Below are positions 56,074 to 64,000 of a stretch of 64,000 nt of DNA, piece by piece; the first letter of the stretch is position 1; the number at the start of each line of letters is the position of its first letter. The translations under genes and the position numbers were made by a program. This DNA comes from Streptomyces sp. ALI-76-A (GTDB lineage: Bacteria > Actinomycetota > Actinomycetes > Streptomycetales > Streptomycetaceae). The notes beneath the pieces are model-generated. The model did not search any database and was not told the origin of the DNA. It worked only from the letters and a program-made list of their open reading frames with translations. The DNA lies in the NCBI RefSeq assembly GCF_030287445.1, contig NZ_JASVWB010000002.1, positions 1,736,001-1,800,000 of the forward strand, given 5' to 3'.

Positions 56074-56580
56074 ATGCCCAACACTGAGCCGATGACGCAG
56101 CGTGTGGAGCTTGCCGCCGTGATGGACCGGTTGGCCGTCGACGGACTCATCACCGACTACGCGGTCGCCGTGGACGACGGCGACTGGGAGGCGTACCGAG
56201 ATCTGTTCACCTCCGACGGGCGGGCGGACTACCGCTCGGCCGGCGGTGTCGAGGGGGACGCCGGGGAAGTCTCCGCGTGGCTCGCTCAGAGCCTGGGGGT
56301 GTTCGTGATGCGGCAGCACCTGATCGTCAACCGCCGCCTCCGCTTCGGCCTGCTGGAGGGGGACACCGGAGACACGGCCCGGGTCCAGGCCGACTACGTC
56401 AATCCCATGCGGCTGGCCGGGGAGGGCGACGACGGCCCGGGCGCCCCCGACTTCGTGTGCGGCGGGCGGTACGACTTCGGACTGCTGCGCACGCACGACG
56501 GCTGGCGGCTGCGCGAGGTGGTCGTCCAGGAGAAGTGGCGGCGCCTGCCCGGCCGGGCCCCGGCAGCTGTGATCCACTGA
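56074..56580 (+). CDS. SnoaL-like nuclear transport factor 2 family protein
   Basis: 168 residues of the NTF2-like fold: VMDRLAVDGLITDYAVAVDDGDWEAYRDLFTSDGRADYRSAGGVEGDAGEVSAWLAQSLGVFVMRQHLIVNRRLRF, then ARVQADYVNPMRLAGEGDD and FVCGGRYDFGLLRTHDGWRLREVVVQEKWR. This is the SnoaL_4 group, found as small enzymes (dehydratases, cyclases, dioxygenases) or ligand-binding proteins; no function can be chosen. Start ATG 56074 or ATG 56092. The lnt gene follows in the same direction 70 nt on. Confidence 0.85.
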   Translation: MPNTEPMTQRVELAAVMDRLAVDGLITDYAVAVDDGDWEAYRDLFTSDGRADYRSAGGVEGDAGEVSAWLAQSLGVFVMRQHLIVNRRLRFGLLEGDTGDTARVQADYVNPMRLAGEGDDGPGAPDFVCGGRYDFGLLRTHDGWRLREVVVQEKWRRLPGRAPAAVIH

Positions 56581-56650
56581 GCCGTCGTCCCCTGTCCCGG
56601 GGCCGTCGACGGCACGCACACTGGAGACACCACGGGGTAGGAGGCGCCGT

Positions 56651-58225
56651 ATGAACTCGTTCGGCCACTGGCTCGCCTCCCCGTGGCGGCGCTCGACCGT
56701 CGCCGCGGTGGCGGGCGCCCTGCCCGTGCTCGCCTTTCCCGCCCCGTCCCTGTGGTGGTTCGCCTACGTCGCTCTCGTCCCCTGGATCGCGCTCGTCCGC
56801 TCCGCGCCGACCGGGAAACGGGCGGCGTACGACGGCTGGTGGGGCGGGTTCGGCTTCATGCTGGCGATGCACCACTGGCTGTTGCCGAGCCTGCATGTGT
56901 TCACGTTCGTGATCGCCGCGCTGCTCGGCGCGCTGTGGGCGCCGTGGGGCTGGCTGGTGCGCCGGTTCCTGGCCGGCCTGCCCTCACGGGGCCGGATCGC
57001 GGGCGCCCTGCTCGTCCTGCCGTCGGGGTGGCTCGGTGTCGAACTCGTGCGCTCGTGGCAGGGGCTCGGCGGTCCCTGGGGCGTGCTCGGCGCCAGTCAG
57101 TGGCAGGCGGAACCGGCGCTGCGGCTGGCCTCGGTGGGCGGGGTGTGGCTGCTCAGCTTCCTGGTGGTGGCCGTCAACGTGGCCGTCGCCGTGCTCGTCC
57201 TGGTCCGCGCGGCCCGTCTCCCGGCCGTGGCCGGCCTCGCGGCCACCGCCGCTGTGGCCTCGGCGGCCTGGATGTGGTCACCGCGTCCCGACGCCGACGG
57301 CCGGGTCCGGATCGCGGTCGTCCAGCCGGGCATCGTGGCCGGCGCCGACAGCGCCGACCGCCGCTTCGCGCTGGAGGAGCGGCTGACCCGGCAGCTGGCC
57401 GGGCAGGACGTCGACCTGGTCGTGTGGGGCGAGAGCAGCGTCGGCTTCGACCTGGCCGGCCGGCCCGACATGGCCCGGCGCATCGCGGCGCTGTCCCGTG
57501 AGACCGGCGCCGACATCCTGGTCAACGTGGACGCCCGGCGCTCCGACAAGCCCGGCATCTACAAGAGTTCGGTCCTCGTCGGCGCGGGCGGCCCCACCGG
57601 CGACCGCTACGACAAGATGCGGCTCGTCCCCTTCGGCGAGTACATCCCGGCCCGGTCACTGCTCGGCTGGGCCACCTCGGTCGGCAAGGCGGCGGGCGAG
57701 GACCGCAGGCAGGGCTCCGAGCAGGTGGTCATGGACGTCGGGCGCGGGCTGCGGATCGGCCCGATGGTGTGCTTCGAGACCGCCTTCCCCGACATGACCC
57801 GCCATCTCACCGAGGACGGTGCCGACGTCCTGATCGGCCAGTCGTCGACGTCGACGTTCCAGCACAGCTGGGCCCCGGAGCAGCACGCCTCCCTCGCCGC
57901 CCTGCGGGCCGCCGAGACGGGCCGCCCGATGGTGCACGCGACGCTGACCGGTGTGTCCACCGCCTACGACGCGAGCGGCCGGCGGGTCGGCCCGTGGCTC
58001 GGTACGGACAGCAGCACCGCCGAGGTGTACGACGTACCGCTGGCGAAGGGCACCACCCCGTACGTCCGCTTCGGCGACTGGACGCCGCACGCGGCGCTGC
58101 TGGTGCTCGCCGCGTGGGCCGTCGCCGAGGGCGTGCGCACGCGGCGGTTCAGGCGGCCCGCTCCGCCACCGCCTGGACCACCCGCTCGCACAGTTCATGC
58201 GTCGCCAGCGCGTCCCGGGCGCTGA
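56651..58225 (+). CDS. lnt: Apolipoprotein N-acyltransferase
   Basis: 524 residues. Several TM helices (VLAFPAPSLWWFAYVALVPWIAL, VIAALLGALWAPWGWLVRR, LRLASVGGVWLLSFLVVAVNVAVAVLVLV) are followed by a nitrilase-like extracytoplasmic domain. The E-K-C triad is visible: VVWGESS (Glu about 260), YDKMRLVPFGEYIP (Lys about 320) and GPMVCFETAFPD (Cys about 376). It would add the third acyl chain to lipoproteins. The last 25 codons overlap the convergent oxidoreductase gene by 77 nt. Streptomyces has two Lnt homologues; the absence of a neighbouring ppm1 gene suggests this is the one not linked to dolichol-phosphate mannose synthase. Confidence 0.93.
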   Translation: MNSFGHWLASPWRRSTVAAVAGALPVLAFPAPSLWWFAYVALVPWIALVRSAPTGKRAAYDGWWGGFGFMLAMHHWLLPSLHVFTFVIAALLGALWAPWGWLVRRFLAGLPSRGRIAGALLVLPSGWLGVELVRSWQGLGGPWGVLGASQWQAEPALRLASVGGVWLLSFLVVAVNVAVAVLVLVRAARLPAVAGLAATAAVASAAWMWSPRPDADGRVRIAVVQPGIVAGADSADRRFALEERLTRQLAGQDVDLVVWGESSVGFDLAGRPDMARRIAALSRETGADILVNVDARRSDKPGIYKSSVLVGAGGPTGDRYDKMRLVPFGEYIPARSLLGWATSVGKAAGEDRRQGSEQVVMDVGRGLRIGPMVCFETAFPDMTRHLTEDGADVLIGQSSTSTFQHSWAPEQHASLAALRAAETGRPMVHATLTGVSTAYDASGRRVGPWLGTDSSTAEVYDVPLAKGTTPYVRFGDWTPHAALLVLAAWAVAEGVRTRRFRRPAPPPPGPPARTVHASPARPGR

Positions 58226-59054
58226 GCACCCGGCCCGCGCGCACGGCGTCGAGGAATGCGAGCACCGCCTGCTCGATGCCGCGCTGCCGGGCCACCGGCA
58301 CCCAGTCGCCGCGCCGCCGGATCGTCGGCTGGCCCTTGTGGTCGATCACCTCGGCGAGGTTGACCACCTGCCGTTTGGTGTCCTGCCCGGACACCTCCAG
58401 GATCTCCTCGGCCGAGCCGCTGAGCCGGTTCATCACCCCGAGCGCGGTGAAGCCGTCCCCGGCGAGCTGGAGCACCACGTGGTGCAGCAGCCCGTCCTGG
58501 ACACGGGCGCGCACGGTGACGTCGTCGACCGGGCCGGGTACCAGGAAGCGCAGCGTGTCCACGACGTGGATGAAGTCGTCGAGGATCATCGTGCGCGGCT
58601 CCTCCGGGAGCCCGATCCGGTTCTTCTGCATCAGGATCAGCTCGCGCGGATGGTCGGCGCACTGGGCGTACCCGGGCGCGTAACGGCGGTTGAATCCGAC
58701 GGCCAGTGCCACGCCCCGCTGCTCCGCGAGCGCCACCAGCCGCCGGGAGTGGGCGAGTTCGTAGGCCAGCGGCTTGTCGACGTAGGTCGGTACGCCCGCC
58801 TCCAGCAGCCGCGTCACGATCTCGGGGTGGACGGCGGTCGGCGCGTGCACGAAGGCCGCGTCGAGGTCCTGGGCGAGGAGGGAGTCGAGGTCGGTGTGGC
58901 GCTGCGCCTCGGGGAGGTGGAGGCCGTCGGCGACCCGGGTGAGCGTCGCGGGCGTGCGGGTCTGCACATGCAGGTCGACTCCGGGCTGCCCGCCCAGCAC
59001 CGGCAGGTAGGCCTTCCGCGCGATGTCACCCAGTCCGATGCAGCCGACCTTCAC
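58149..59054 (-). CDS. Gfo/Idh/MocA family oxidoreductase
   Basis: 301 residues, NAD(P)-dependent. Rossmann loop VKVGCIGLGDIARKAYLPVL (about 1-20), then DAAFVHAPTAVHPEIVTRLLEAGVPTYVDKPLAYELAHSRRLVALAEQRGVALAVGFNRRYAP with the EKP-type motif as VDKPLA and the GFNRR segment, then the C-terminal sheet domain (DDFIHVVDTLRFLVPGPVDDVTV with the catalytic-type D..H). Substrates in this family are sugars, inositols or similar; undetermined here. GTG 59054 has AAGGAG 6 nt upstream. Its 3' end overlaps lnt by 77 nt on the other strand. Confidence 0.92.
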   Translation of the reverse strand: MKVGCIGLGDIARKAYLPVLGGQPGVDLHVQTRTPATLTRVADGLHLPEAQRHTDLDSLLAQDLDAAFVHAPTAVHPEIVTRLLEAGVPTYVDKPLAYELAHSRRLVALAEQRGVALAVGFNRRYAPGYAQCADHPRELILMQKNRIGLPEEPRTMILDDFIHVVDTLRFLVPGPVDDVTVRARVQDGLLHHVVLQLAGDGFTALGVMNRLSGSAEEILEVSGQDTKRQVVNLAEVIDHKGQPTIRRRGDWVPVARQRGIEQAVLAFLDAVRAGRVLSARDALATHELCERVVQAVAERAA

Positions 59055-59288
59055 GGGGACTCCTTCACTGCTTGCCTGCGCGTGCGTCCACGGCAGCATA
59101 CGGCGGACGCGGCGGACACCGGCCGGCGGTGCCGTCGCTGTCGCGCCGGCGGAGCCGCGGCCCGGTCGCGCGGCGGAACGGTGCTCAGGGCGCCCGGACG
59201 ACGAGGTGCGGGCAGGGCCCGCGGCGCCTGCTCACCGGGTGCGCGGAAACCCGTGGTGGGAACGGGCGGGTTGGGCGAGGATGCGGAC

Positions 59289-59801
59289 ATGACGACGCAG
59301 CGCAGTGAACCCGCCCAGAACGCCGACGAACGGACCATGCTGGAGGGATGGCTGGACTACCACCGGCAGACCCTGGCGTGGAAGTGCGAGGGCCTGACCG
59401 ACGCCCAGTTGCGGACCGCCCCCGTGGCGCCGTCCGAGCTGTCCCTCATGGGGCTGGTGCGGCACATGGCGGACGTGGAGCGGGGCTGGTTCCGCAAGGT
59501 GCTGGTCGGCGACGACCCGGGCCCGATCTACTACAGCGACGAGGATCCGGACGGCGAGTTCCATCTCACCGAGGCGGACACCTGGGAGGAGGCGTACGCC
59601 ACCTGGCAGGCCGAGATGGAGGTCGCCCGGCGCAACGCGGCCGGCTTCGCCCTGGACGACCTCTCCAAGGGCAAGGGCCGCTCCACCGGTGAGCCCTTCA
59701 ACCTGCGCTGGATCTACACCCACATGATCGAGGAGTACGCCCGCCACAACGGCCACGCCGACCTGGTCCGCGAGTGTCTCGACGGCGCGACGGGCGACTG
59801 A
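59289..59801 (+). CDS. DinB/DUF664 family protein
   Basis: 170 residues, four-helix bundle: ERTMLEGWLDYHRQTLAWKCEGLTDAQLRTAPVAPSELSLMGLVRHMADVERGWFRKVLVGDDPG, then WIYTHMIEEYARHNGHADLVREC. The metal-site His residues of the DinB fold are in VRHMADVE and MIEEYARHNGHAD. Relatives include mycothiol-dependent enzymes and uncharacterised DUF664 proteins; mycothiol linkage is plausible in an actinobacterium. ATG 59289 with GAGG about 9 nt upstream. The 234-nt spacer before it has no feature. Confidence 0.9.
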   Translation: MTTQRSEPAQNADERTMLEGWLDYHRQTLAWKCEGLTDAQLRTAPVAPSELSLMGLVRHMADVERGWFRKVLVGDDPGPIYYSDEDPDGEFHLTEADTWEEAYATWQAEMEVARRNAAGFALDDLSKGKGRSTGEPFNLRWIYTHMIEEYARHNGHADLVRECLDGATGD

Positions 59802-59910
59802 CGTCGGCCCGGCGGTCCGCCCCCGCCGTACGGGGCCGGAGATCACCCGTGTGGGGCATCCTCCGCTCGTCCGCTGTCCACCGGCCGCCCGAGCCAGCAG
59901 AGTTGCGCGC

Positions 59911-60387
59911 GTGCATCGAACGACGACCACCGCGACGCTCCTGGCCACCGTGGCCGTCTCGGCCCTCTCCGGCTGTGTGACGGTCCAGCATCCGCCCGCC
60001 TCCGGCCCTGCGGCCACGCCGTCGGTGCCCCGGCCCGACGCCCGGGCTCAGCCGCAGGTCGTGCAGGCGCCGGCCCGTGAGGCCCTGGAGATGACCGGCC
60101 CGTCCCGCCGGCCGGAACCCGCCGCGCCCCCGCCGCCCGCCGCCGCCTCGGCACCGGCCCGGACGCGGCAGGAGCCGCCGCCCCGTACGCACCCGCCCCG
60201 CCCGGCGCGCCCCGAGCCCCGGCGCCCCGACGCCGGACAGCCCCGGCAGCCGCGCGTCGAGATCCCCGACGTGCCCGAGGCGGCCCCCCGCGAACAGCAG
60301 GACGTCTGCGCCCTCGGCAGGAAGTACGGCGGCTGGCGGGAGGACAGTCCGCAGACCGTGATCTGCGACCGGACGTACGGGCGTTGA
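59911..60387 (+). CDS. Proline-rich lipoprotein
   Basis: 158 residues. N-terminus HRTTTTATLLATVAVSALSGCVTV is a lipoprotein signal with lipobox ALSGC; Cys would be lipidated. The mature part is almost entirely Pro/Ala/Arg (PEPAAPPPPAAASAPARTRQEPPPR, PRPARPEPRRPDAGQPRQPRVE), a wall-spanning type spacer, ending in a small conserved-looking C-terminus DVCALGRKYGGWREDSPQTVICDRTYGR with two Cys likely disulfide-bonded. GTG 59911 is chosen to give the signal peptide; a longer in-frame ATG reading adds a non-signal N-terminus. Function unknown. Confidence 0.72.
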   Translation: MHRTTTTATLLATVAVSALSGCVTVQHPPASGPAATPSVPRPDARAQPQVVQAPAREALEMTGPSRRPEPAAPPPPAAASAPARTRQEPPPRTHPPRPARPEPRRPDAGQPRQPRVEIPDVPEAAPREQQDVCALGRKYGGWREDSPQTVICDRTYGR

Positions 60388-60453
60388 GGGCCAGGACCCG
60401 GCGGGGAACGCGCCGGGTCCGTCGGCCCGGCCCGGAGCGGACACGTGGATCCG

Positions 60454-60990
60454 TCAGGGCCGCTGCCGCGGCGGCCCCCACGCTCCCCCTCCGGAGGAGT
60501 CGTCCTCGCCGAGCCGCAGCTCCAGGCGGCTGATCGCCGCCCGCACCCCGTCGCCGTACCGGTCCTCCCCCAGCGCGTCGGACGCCCGGCGTGCCCGGCG
60601 CAGATGGGTGCGGGCGGCCTCGGCGCGGCCGAGCTTCACATAGTCCGCCGCCAGGTTCAGGTGCAGCGCGGGGTACAGCGCCCGCACCGCGAGCGTCTGC
60701 TCCGGCCCGGCCGCCCCATGGCCGGCGGACCGGTCGTCCGTCAGCTCCTGCGCCGCCGTCAACGCCCGCAAATCCCAGGCGAGTTCGTCGGACGGGTCGT
60801 CGTGGGTGTCGGCCAGGTAGTGCGCCAGGGTGCACCGGTGCAGTGGATCGCCGTCCTGGCCGATCTCCGCCCACAGGTCCAGCAGGCGGTGCCGGGCCTC
60901 CTCGCGGTCACCGGCGTGATGCAGGATGACCACCTGCCCGATCCGGGTCAGCACGGCATCCGCGGCCTCCTGCCCCTGTCGCTTCGCCAC
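60454..60990 (-). CDS. Tetratricopeptide-like helical protein
   Basis: 178 residues, all helical: AADAVLTRIGQVVILHHAGDREEARHRLLDLWAEIGQDGDPLHRCTLAHYLADTHDDPSDELAWDLRALTAAQELTDD, then VRALYPALHLNLAADYVKLGRAEAARTHLRRARRASDALGEDRYGDGVRAAISRLELRL. The helix-turn-helix spacing (about 34-40 residues, A.....A...G....A) suggests TPR-like repeats, so it is probably a protein-protein adaptor. GTG 60990 has GGAGG upstream. Partner unknown. Confidence 0.78.
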   Translation of the reverse strand: MAKRQGQEAADAVLTRIGQVVILHHAGDREEARHRLLDLWAEIGQDGDPLHRCTLAHYLADTHDDPSDELAWDLRALTAAQELTDDRSAGHGAAGPEQTLAVRALYPALHLNLAADYVKLGRAEAARTHLRRARRASDALGEDRYGDGVRAAISRLELRLGEDDSSGGGAWGPPRQRP

Positions 60991-61174
60991 TGCGCCCTCC
61001 GCCCGCTCGTCGGCTGTCCCTGCCGACGCTAACCGCACCCACCGGCGATCCCGGTCAGGCGGCACCGGGCCGGTGCGCGAGGAACGGCCCGGCGGCCGAC
61101 CGGGTGAGCGGCCTCGCGGTGTCCGGGCGGCCGGGGATGCCCGCAGCCGGCCCGGCGGTGCCGGCGCGCGGCGG

Positions 61175-61858
61175 TCAGCCCAGGTCCGGAACGCGCCAGT
61201 CGATCGGCGCGTGGCCCTGCCGGGCGATCGCCTCGTTGATCTGGGTGAACGGGCGGGAGCCGAAGAACTTCTTCGCCGACAGCGGGGAGGGATGCGCGCC
61301 CTTGACCACCGCGTGCCGGGTCTCGTCGATCAGCGGGAGCTTCTTCTGGGCGTAGTTGCCCCAGAGCACGAAGACCGCCGGGTCGGGCCGGTCGGCCACC
61401 GCGCGGATCACCGCGTCGGTGAACTTCTCCCAGCCCTTGCCCTTGTGCGAGTTGGCCTCGCCGCCGCGGACCGTGAGCACCGCGTTGAGCAGCAGCACGC
61501 CCTGCTGGGCCCACGGCATCAGATAGCCGTTGTCCGGAACGGGCAGGCCCAGCTCCGCCTGCATCTCCTTGTAGATGTTGCGCAGCGAGGGCGGGGTCTT
61601 CACCCCCGGGCGCACCGAGAAGCACAGGCCGTGTCCCTGACCCTCGCCGTGGTAGGGGTCCTGGCCGAGGACCAGGACCTTCACCCGGTCGTACGGCGTG
61701 GCGTCCAGCGCGGCGAAGACCTCCTCGCGCGGCGGGTACACAGGACCCCTCGCCCGCTCCTCCTCGACGAACTCCGTCAGCTCCTTGAAGTAGGGCTGCT
61801 GCAGTTCGTCGCCCAGAACCCCGCGCCAGGACTCGGGCAGCATGGCGATGTCGGTCAC
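61175..61858 (-). CDS. ung: Uracil-DNA glycosylase, family 1
   Basis: 227 residues. Active-site motifs: VLVLGQDPYHGEGQGHGLCFSV (water-activating Asp in GQDPYH) and the closing GAHPSPLSAKKFFGSRPF (HPSPLS, catalytic His). MPWAQQGVLLLNAVLTV and VFVLWGNYAQKK are also canonical. Removes uracil from DNA to start base-excision repair. GTG 61858 has AAGGA 7 nt upstream; an ATG at 61885 in frame is possible. It stands between the TPR protein and the binding-protein gene. Confidence 0.96.
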   Translation of the reverse strand: MTDIAMLPESWRGVLGDELQQPYFKELTEFVEEERARGPVYPPREEVFAALDATPYDRVKVLVLGQDPYHGEGQGHGLCFSVRPGVKTPPSLRNIYKEMQAELGLPVPDNGYLMPWAQQGVLLLNAVLTVRGGEANSHKGKGWEKFTDAVIRAVADRPDPAVFVLWGNYAQKKLPLIDETRHAVVKGAHPSPLSAKKFFGSRPFTQINEAIARQGHAPIDWRVPDLG

Positions 61859-61964
61859 GTCAATTTCCTTACGGTGTGCGGTCACTACGACGTGCGGTCA
61901 CGTCCAGGCCACAGAACCTACCGGCGAGCACTGACAATCACCGCCGAGAGCGCCGAACCCGCCC

Positions 61965-63545
61965 CTACCAGCTGGTCTTCCGGTACAACTGCCACATCGT
62001 CATGATCGTCGAGGGGTCCAGCGCACGTTCGGCGCCCGAGATATCCGCGTTGACCGCGATGTACTGCCGCCCCTGCCACAGCGGCAGCAGCCGCGCGTCG
62101 TCGACGAGGATCTGCTGGGCCTCCTCGAAGTCCTCCTCCACGTCGGCCCGGTCGCTCTCGCCGCGCGACTTGGGCAGCAGCACACCGGTGATCCGGGGCG
62201 CCGGGTAGGGCGTACCGAGCGCGTTCTCGTCGCCCACGAACGGGGCGATGAAGTTGTCGGCGTCCGGGAAGTCGGGGAACCAGCCCCGCCCGAACACCGG
62301 GTACTCGCCCTTCTGATAGCCCTCGACGTACGTCTTCCAGGGGCGGCTCTTCAGGGTGATCGTGAACAGCCCGGAGTCCTCCAGCTGCTTCTTCAGCTCC
62401 TGGAACTGCAGGGCGGTCTCGGAGCCGTAGCGGTCGGTGGTGTACCAGAAGGTGAGCGGGACGCGCTCGGTGATGCCCGCGTCGGAGAGGAGCCGGCGGG
62501 CCTTGGAGGTGCTGGGGTTGCCGTAGTCGTCGAAGAAGCCCGTGGTGTGACCGGTGAGGCCCGCCGGGACCATCGAGTACAGCGGGTCCACGGTGTCCTT
62601 GTAGACCTTGTGCACGATCGCCGCCCGGTCGACCACCTGGGCGACGGCCTGGCGCACGGCGAGCTTGTTCGCCCACGGGTCCTTCGGGTTGAACACCAGG
62701 TAGCTGATGTCGGTGCCGTAGCCCTCGACGAGCTGGAGGCTCTTGTCCTCCTTGCTCTCCAGGGAGACGATGTCGTCGGCCGCGAGGCCGCGGTAGGTGA
62801 CGTCGATCCGCTGCTCCCGCAGCGCCTCGACCATGGTGCTCGAGTCCTGGAAGTAGCGGATCGTCACCGCGTCGTTTCTTCGCTTCGCGAAGCCCTCGTA
62901 GTTCGTGTTGCCGACGAGTTCGGCCTTCTCGCCCTCCTCGTAGGACCGCAGCACGTACGGCCCGGACCCGGACACCTTGCCGTCCTTGCGGAGGGAGTCG
63001 TCCGGGTATTCGTCGGGGTCGACGATGGACATGGCCGGGGTGGCGAGCACGAAGGGGAACGTGGCGTCGGGCTGGTTGAGGTGGAAGACCACTTCGTCGT
63101 CGCCCAGCGCCTGGACCCGCTCCAGGCTGCCCAGCAGGCCGGCGGGGCCGCTGGGTGCCTTGATGGCCTTGATCCGGTCGATGGAGTACTTCACCGCGTG
63201 CGCGTCCAGCGTGTGCCCGTCGGAGAACTTCACACCCTGGCGCAGCGTGCAGCGGTACGTGCGGTTGGAGGCGTCGGTGAACGCGCACTTCTCGGCGGCG
63301 TCGGGCTGGGGCGTGGTGGAGCCGTCCGGGTAGGCCAGCAGCGTCTGGTAGACGTTGCGGAACAGCTCCCAGGAGCCGTCCCAGGCCGCGGCCGGGTCCA
63401 GCGTGCTCGGCGCGCTGGTGGTGCCCACCACGATCGGCCCGCGGTCGTCGGAGGAGTCGGACGACAGGACGCCGCAGCCGGCGACCAGGGACGTCATGGA
63501 CGCGATGGCCGCCACATTCCGCAGGCATCGGTTCCGGTTGAACAC
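61965..63545 (-). CDS. ABC transporter substrate-binding lipoprotein, family 5 (peptide/nickel type)
   Basis: 526 residues. N-terminal signal FNRNRCLRNVAAIASMTSLVAGCGVLSSDSS with lipobox LVAGC. SBP_bac_5 pattern: STLDPAAAWDGSWELFRNVYQTLLAYPDGSTTPQPDAAEKCAFTDASNRTYRCTLRQGVKFSDGHTLDAHAVKYSIDRI, AVRQAVAQVVDRAAIV, and YPVFGRGWFPDFPDADNFIAPFVGDEN. These proteins feed DppBCDF/OppBCDF importers; no permease or ATPase gene is adjacent, so it is an orphan binding protein. GTG 63545 has GGAG 7 nt upstream; GTG 63551 is too close to it. Confidence 0.93.
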   Translation of the reverse strand: MFNRNRCLRNVAAIASMTSLVAGCGVLSSDSSDDRGPIVVGTTSAPSTLDPAAAWDGSWELFRNVYQTLLAYPDGSTTPQPDAAEKCAFTDASNRTYRCTLRQGVKFSDGHTLDAHAVKYSIDRIKAIKAPSGPAGLLGSLERVQALGDDEVVFHLNQPDATFPFVLATPAMSIVDPDEYPDDSLRKDGKVSGSGPYVLRSYEEGEKAELVGNTNYEGFAKRRNDAVTIRYFQDSSTMVEALREQRIDVTYRGLAADDIVSLESKEDKSLQLVEGYGTDISYLVFNPKDPWANKLAVRQAVAQVVDRAAIVHKVYKDTVDPLYSMVPAGLTGHTTGFFDDYGNPSTSKARRLLSDAGITERVPLTFWYTTDRYGSETALQFQELKKQLEDSGLFTITLKSRPWKTYVEGYQKGEYPVFGRGWFPDFPDADNFIAPFVGDENALGTPYPAPRITGVLLPKSRGESDRADVEEDFEEAQQILVDDARLLPLWQGRQYIAVNADISGAERALDPSTIMTMWQLYRKTSW

Positions 63546-63645
63546 GCGCACGCTCCTCGATCTGCCGTACCAAGAGTCGGCAGACCATACCGCAGCGTCC
63601 CGCCCGCGGAACCTCCTCGTGAAACCCGTTCTTGATCGATATGTC

Positions 63646-63661
63646 ATGACGACGTTGTCAT
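63646..63661. promoter_or_regulatory. Inverted repeat upstream of the binding-protein gene
   Basis: ATGACGAC-GTTGTCAT, 16 nt with one mismatched pair, about 100 nt upstream of the GTG start. It is a good size for a TetR- or LacI-type operator; the regulator is unknown and may lie beyond the window. Confidence 0.4.
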
Positions 63662-63684
63662 CGCCCTGCGGGCCTCCGGTACGC

Positions 63685-63723
63685 CGACACGGGCGCCGCT
63701 TTCGTCAACGGGCGCCCGTGTCG
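63685..63723. terminator. Rho-independent-like hairpin after the SDR gene
   Basis: CGACACGGGCGCC and GGCGCCCGTGTCG, perfect 13-bp arms with a 13-nt loop, directly downstream of the minus-strand SDR gene that ends at 63743. Streptomyces terminators often lack a U tract. Confidence 0.75.
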
Positions 63724-63742
63724 AGGTGCTGGAGGGACCGGG

Positions 63743-64000
63743 TCAGCCCACGCCCGCGTTCAGGAAGATGCCGCCGTCCACGACGAGTGTCTGACCGGTG
63801 ATCCAGTCGGACTGTTCCGACGTGAGGAAGGCGGCGGCGCCGCCGATGTCGGAGGGCACGCCGAGACGGCCCAGCGGGTAGGCCGCGGCGGCCTCCGCCT
63901 CCCGGCCCTCGTACAGGGCCTGCGCGAACTTGGTCTTCACGACGGCCGGGGCGATGGCGTTGACCCGCACCACCGGCGCGTACTCGTGCGCCAGCTGGAG
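63743..64000 (-). CDS. SDR family oxidoreductase, C-terminal part, cut by the window edge
   Basis: The reading frame is open to the right edge, so the N-terminal Rossmann motif and the catalytic Ser-Tyr-Lys region are outside. Visible are EYAPVVRVNAIAPAVVKTKFAQALYEGREAEAAAAYPLGRLGVPSDIGGAAAFLTSEQSDWITGQTLVVDGGIF, the standard ending (VN.IAPG-like, R.G.P.DI, ITGQ..VVDGG). The NAIAPAVV has Ala for the usual Gly. Substrate unknown. A strong hairpin follows the stop. Confidence 0.9.
   Translation of the reverse strand, partial: LQLAHEYAPVVRVNAIAPAVVKTKFAQALYEGREAEAAAAYPLGRLGVPSDIGGAAAFLTSEQSDWITGQTLVVDGGIFLNAGVG

Overview
The window is high-GC actinobacterial DNA, almost certainly Streptomyces. 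Third codon positions are nearly all G or C, many starts are GTG or TTG, many -10 hexamers lie 6-10 nt before the start codon (leaderless transcripts), and the families are typical of the genus (ECF41 sigma factor, MocR, third EF-Tu gene, Tat-exported PhoD, mutated Fic toxin). From memory and unchecked, the order bioD ... purB ... tuf3 ... ung is that of the conserved core around SCO1246-SCO1343 of S. coelicolor. I see no tRNA, rRNA, CRISPR array, prophage, intact transposase or secondary-metabolite cluster.

Layout. 0-9.7 kb: end of bioD, a methyltransferase, a ribbon-helix-helix antitoxin with a Fic-like toxin, an ABC efflux pair, a GNAT enzyme, two CNNM/CorC-type membrane proteins and an SGNH hydrolase. 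9.7-17.5 kb: purB with a mismatch DNA glycosylase, a ROK regulator, a GntR/UTRA regulator, and an ECF41 sigma gene divergent from an alpha/beta hydrolase. 17.6-30.4 kb: MocR regulator, PhoD behind a PHO box, a membrane-ACT-GNAT fusion, a sulphur amino-acid PLP enzyme divergent from an Lrp regulator, a DUF885 protein, an SDR, a large repeat array, an Imm21 protein, and a rhodanese divergent from a second Lrp. 30.4-37.5 kb: sbcC-sbcD, an IMPACT protein, SixA overlapping a cysteinyl-tRNA-synthetase-like pseudoenzyme, and a CoA-binding protein. 37.6-46.3 kb: pobA, a YbaK deacylase, an XRE-cupin regulator beside a wrecked EamA transporter, two hexapeptide-repeat proteins, DedA, a membrane zinc-finger/ricin protein and a scrambled galU remnant. 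46.3-64 kb: thioesterase, anchored surface protein, spermidine-synthase-like protein, tuf3 with a structured leader, TVP38 protein, thiolase divergent from HxlR, uppP, AI-2E-type protein, lnt, MocA oxidoreductase, DinB protein, lipoprotein, ung, a family-5 binding protein and a cut SDR.

The coding content is mostly housekeeping: biotin and purine synthesis, DNA repair (mug, sbcCD, ung), cell-envelope lipid work (uppP, lnt, DedA), translation (tuf3, YbaK) and local regulator-target pairs (Lrp-PLP enzyme, Lrp-rhodanese, HxlR-thiolase, ECF41-hydrolase, XRE-broken EamA). The unusual material lies between genes: two copies of one palindromic MITE-like element inserted at stop codons, a hairpin inside a toxin-antitoxin junction, a higher-order 128-bp satellite, a 40-bp inverted repeat upstream of phoD, a 12-copy AGGTC microsatellite in a dead transporter gene, an internally inverted galU relic, and a three-way-junction leader before tuf3. 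I found no convincing multi-gene undescribed system. The best candidates for something new are these DNA and RNA elements.
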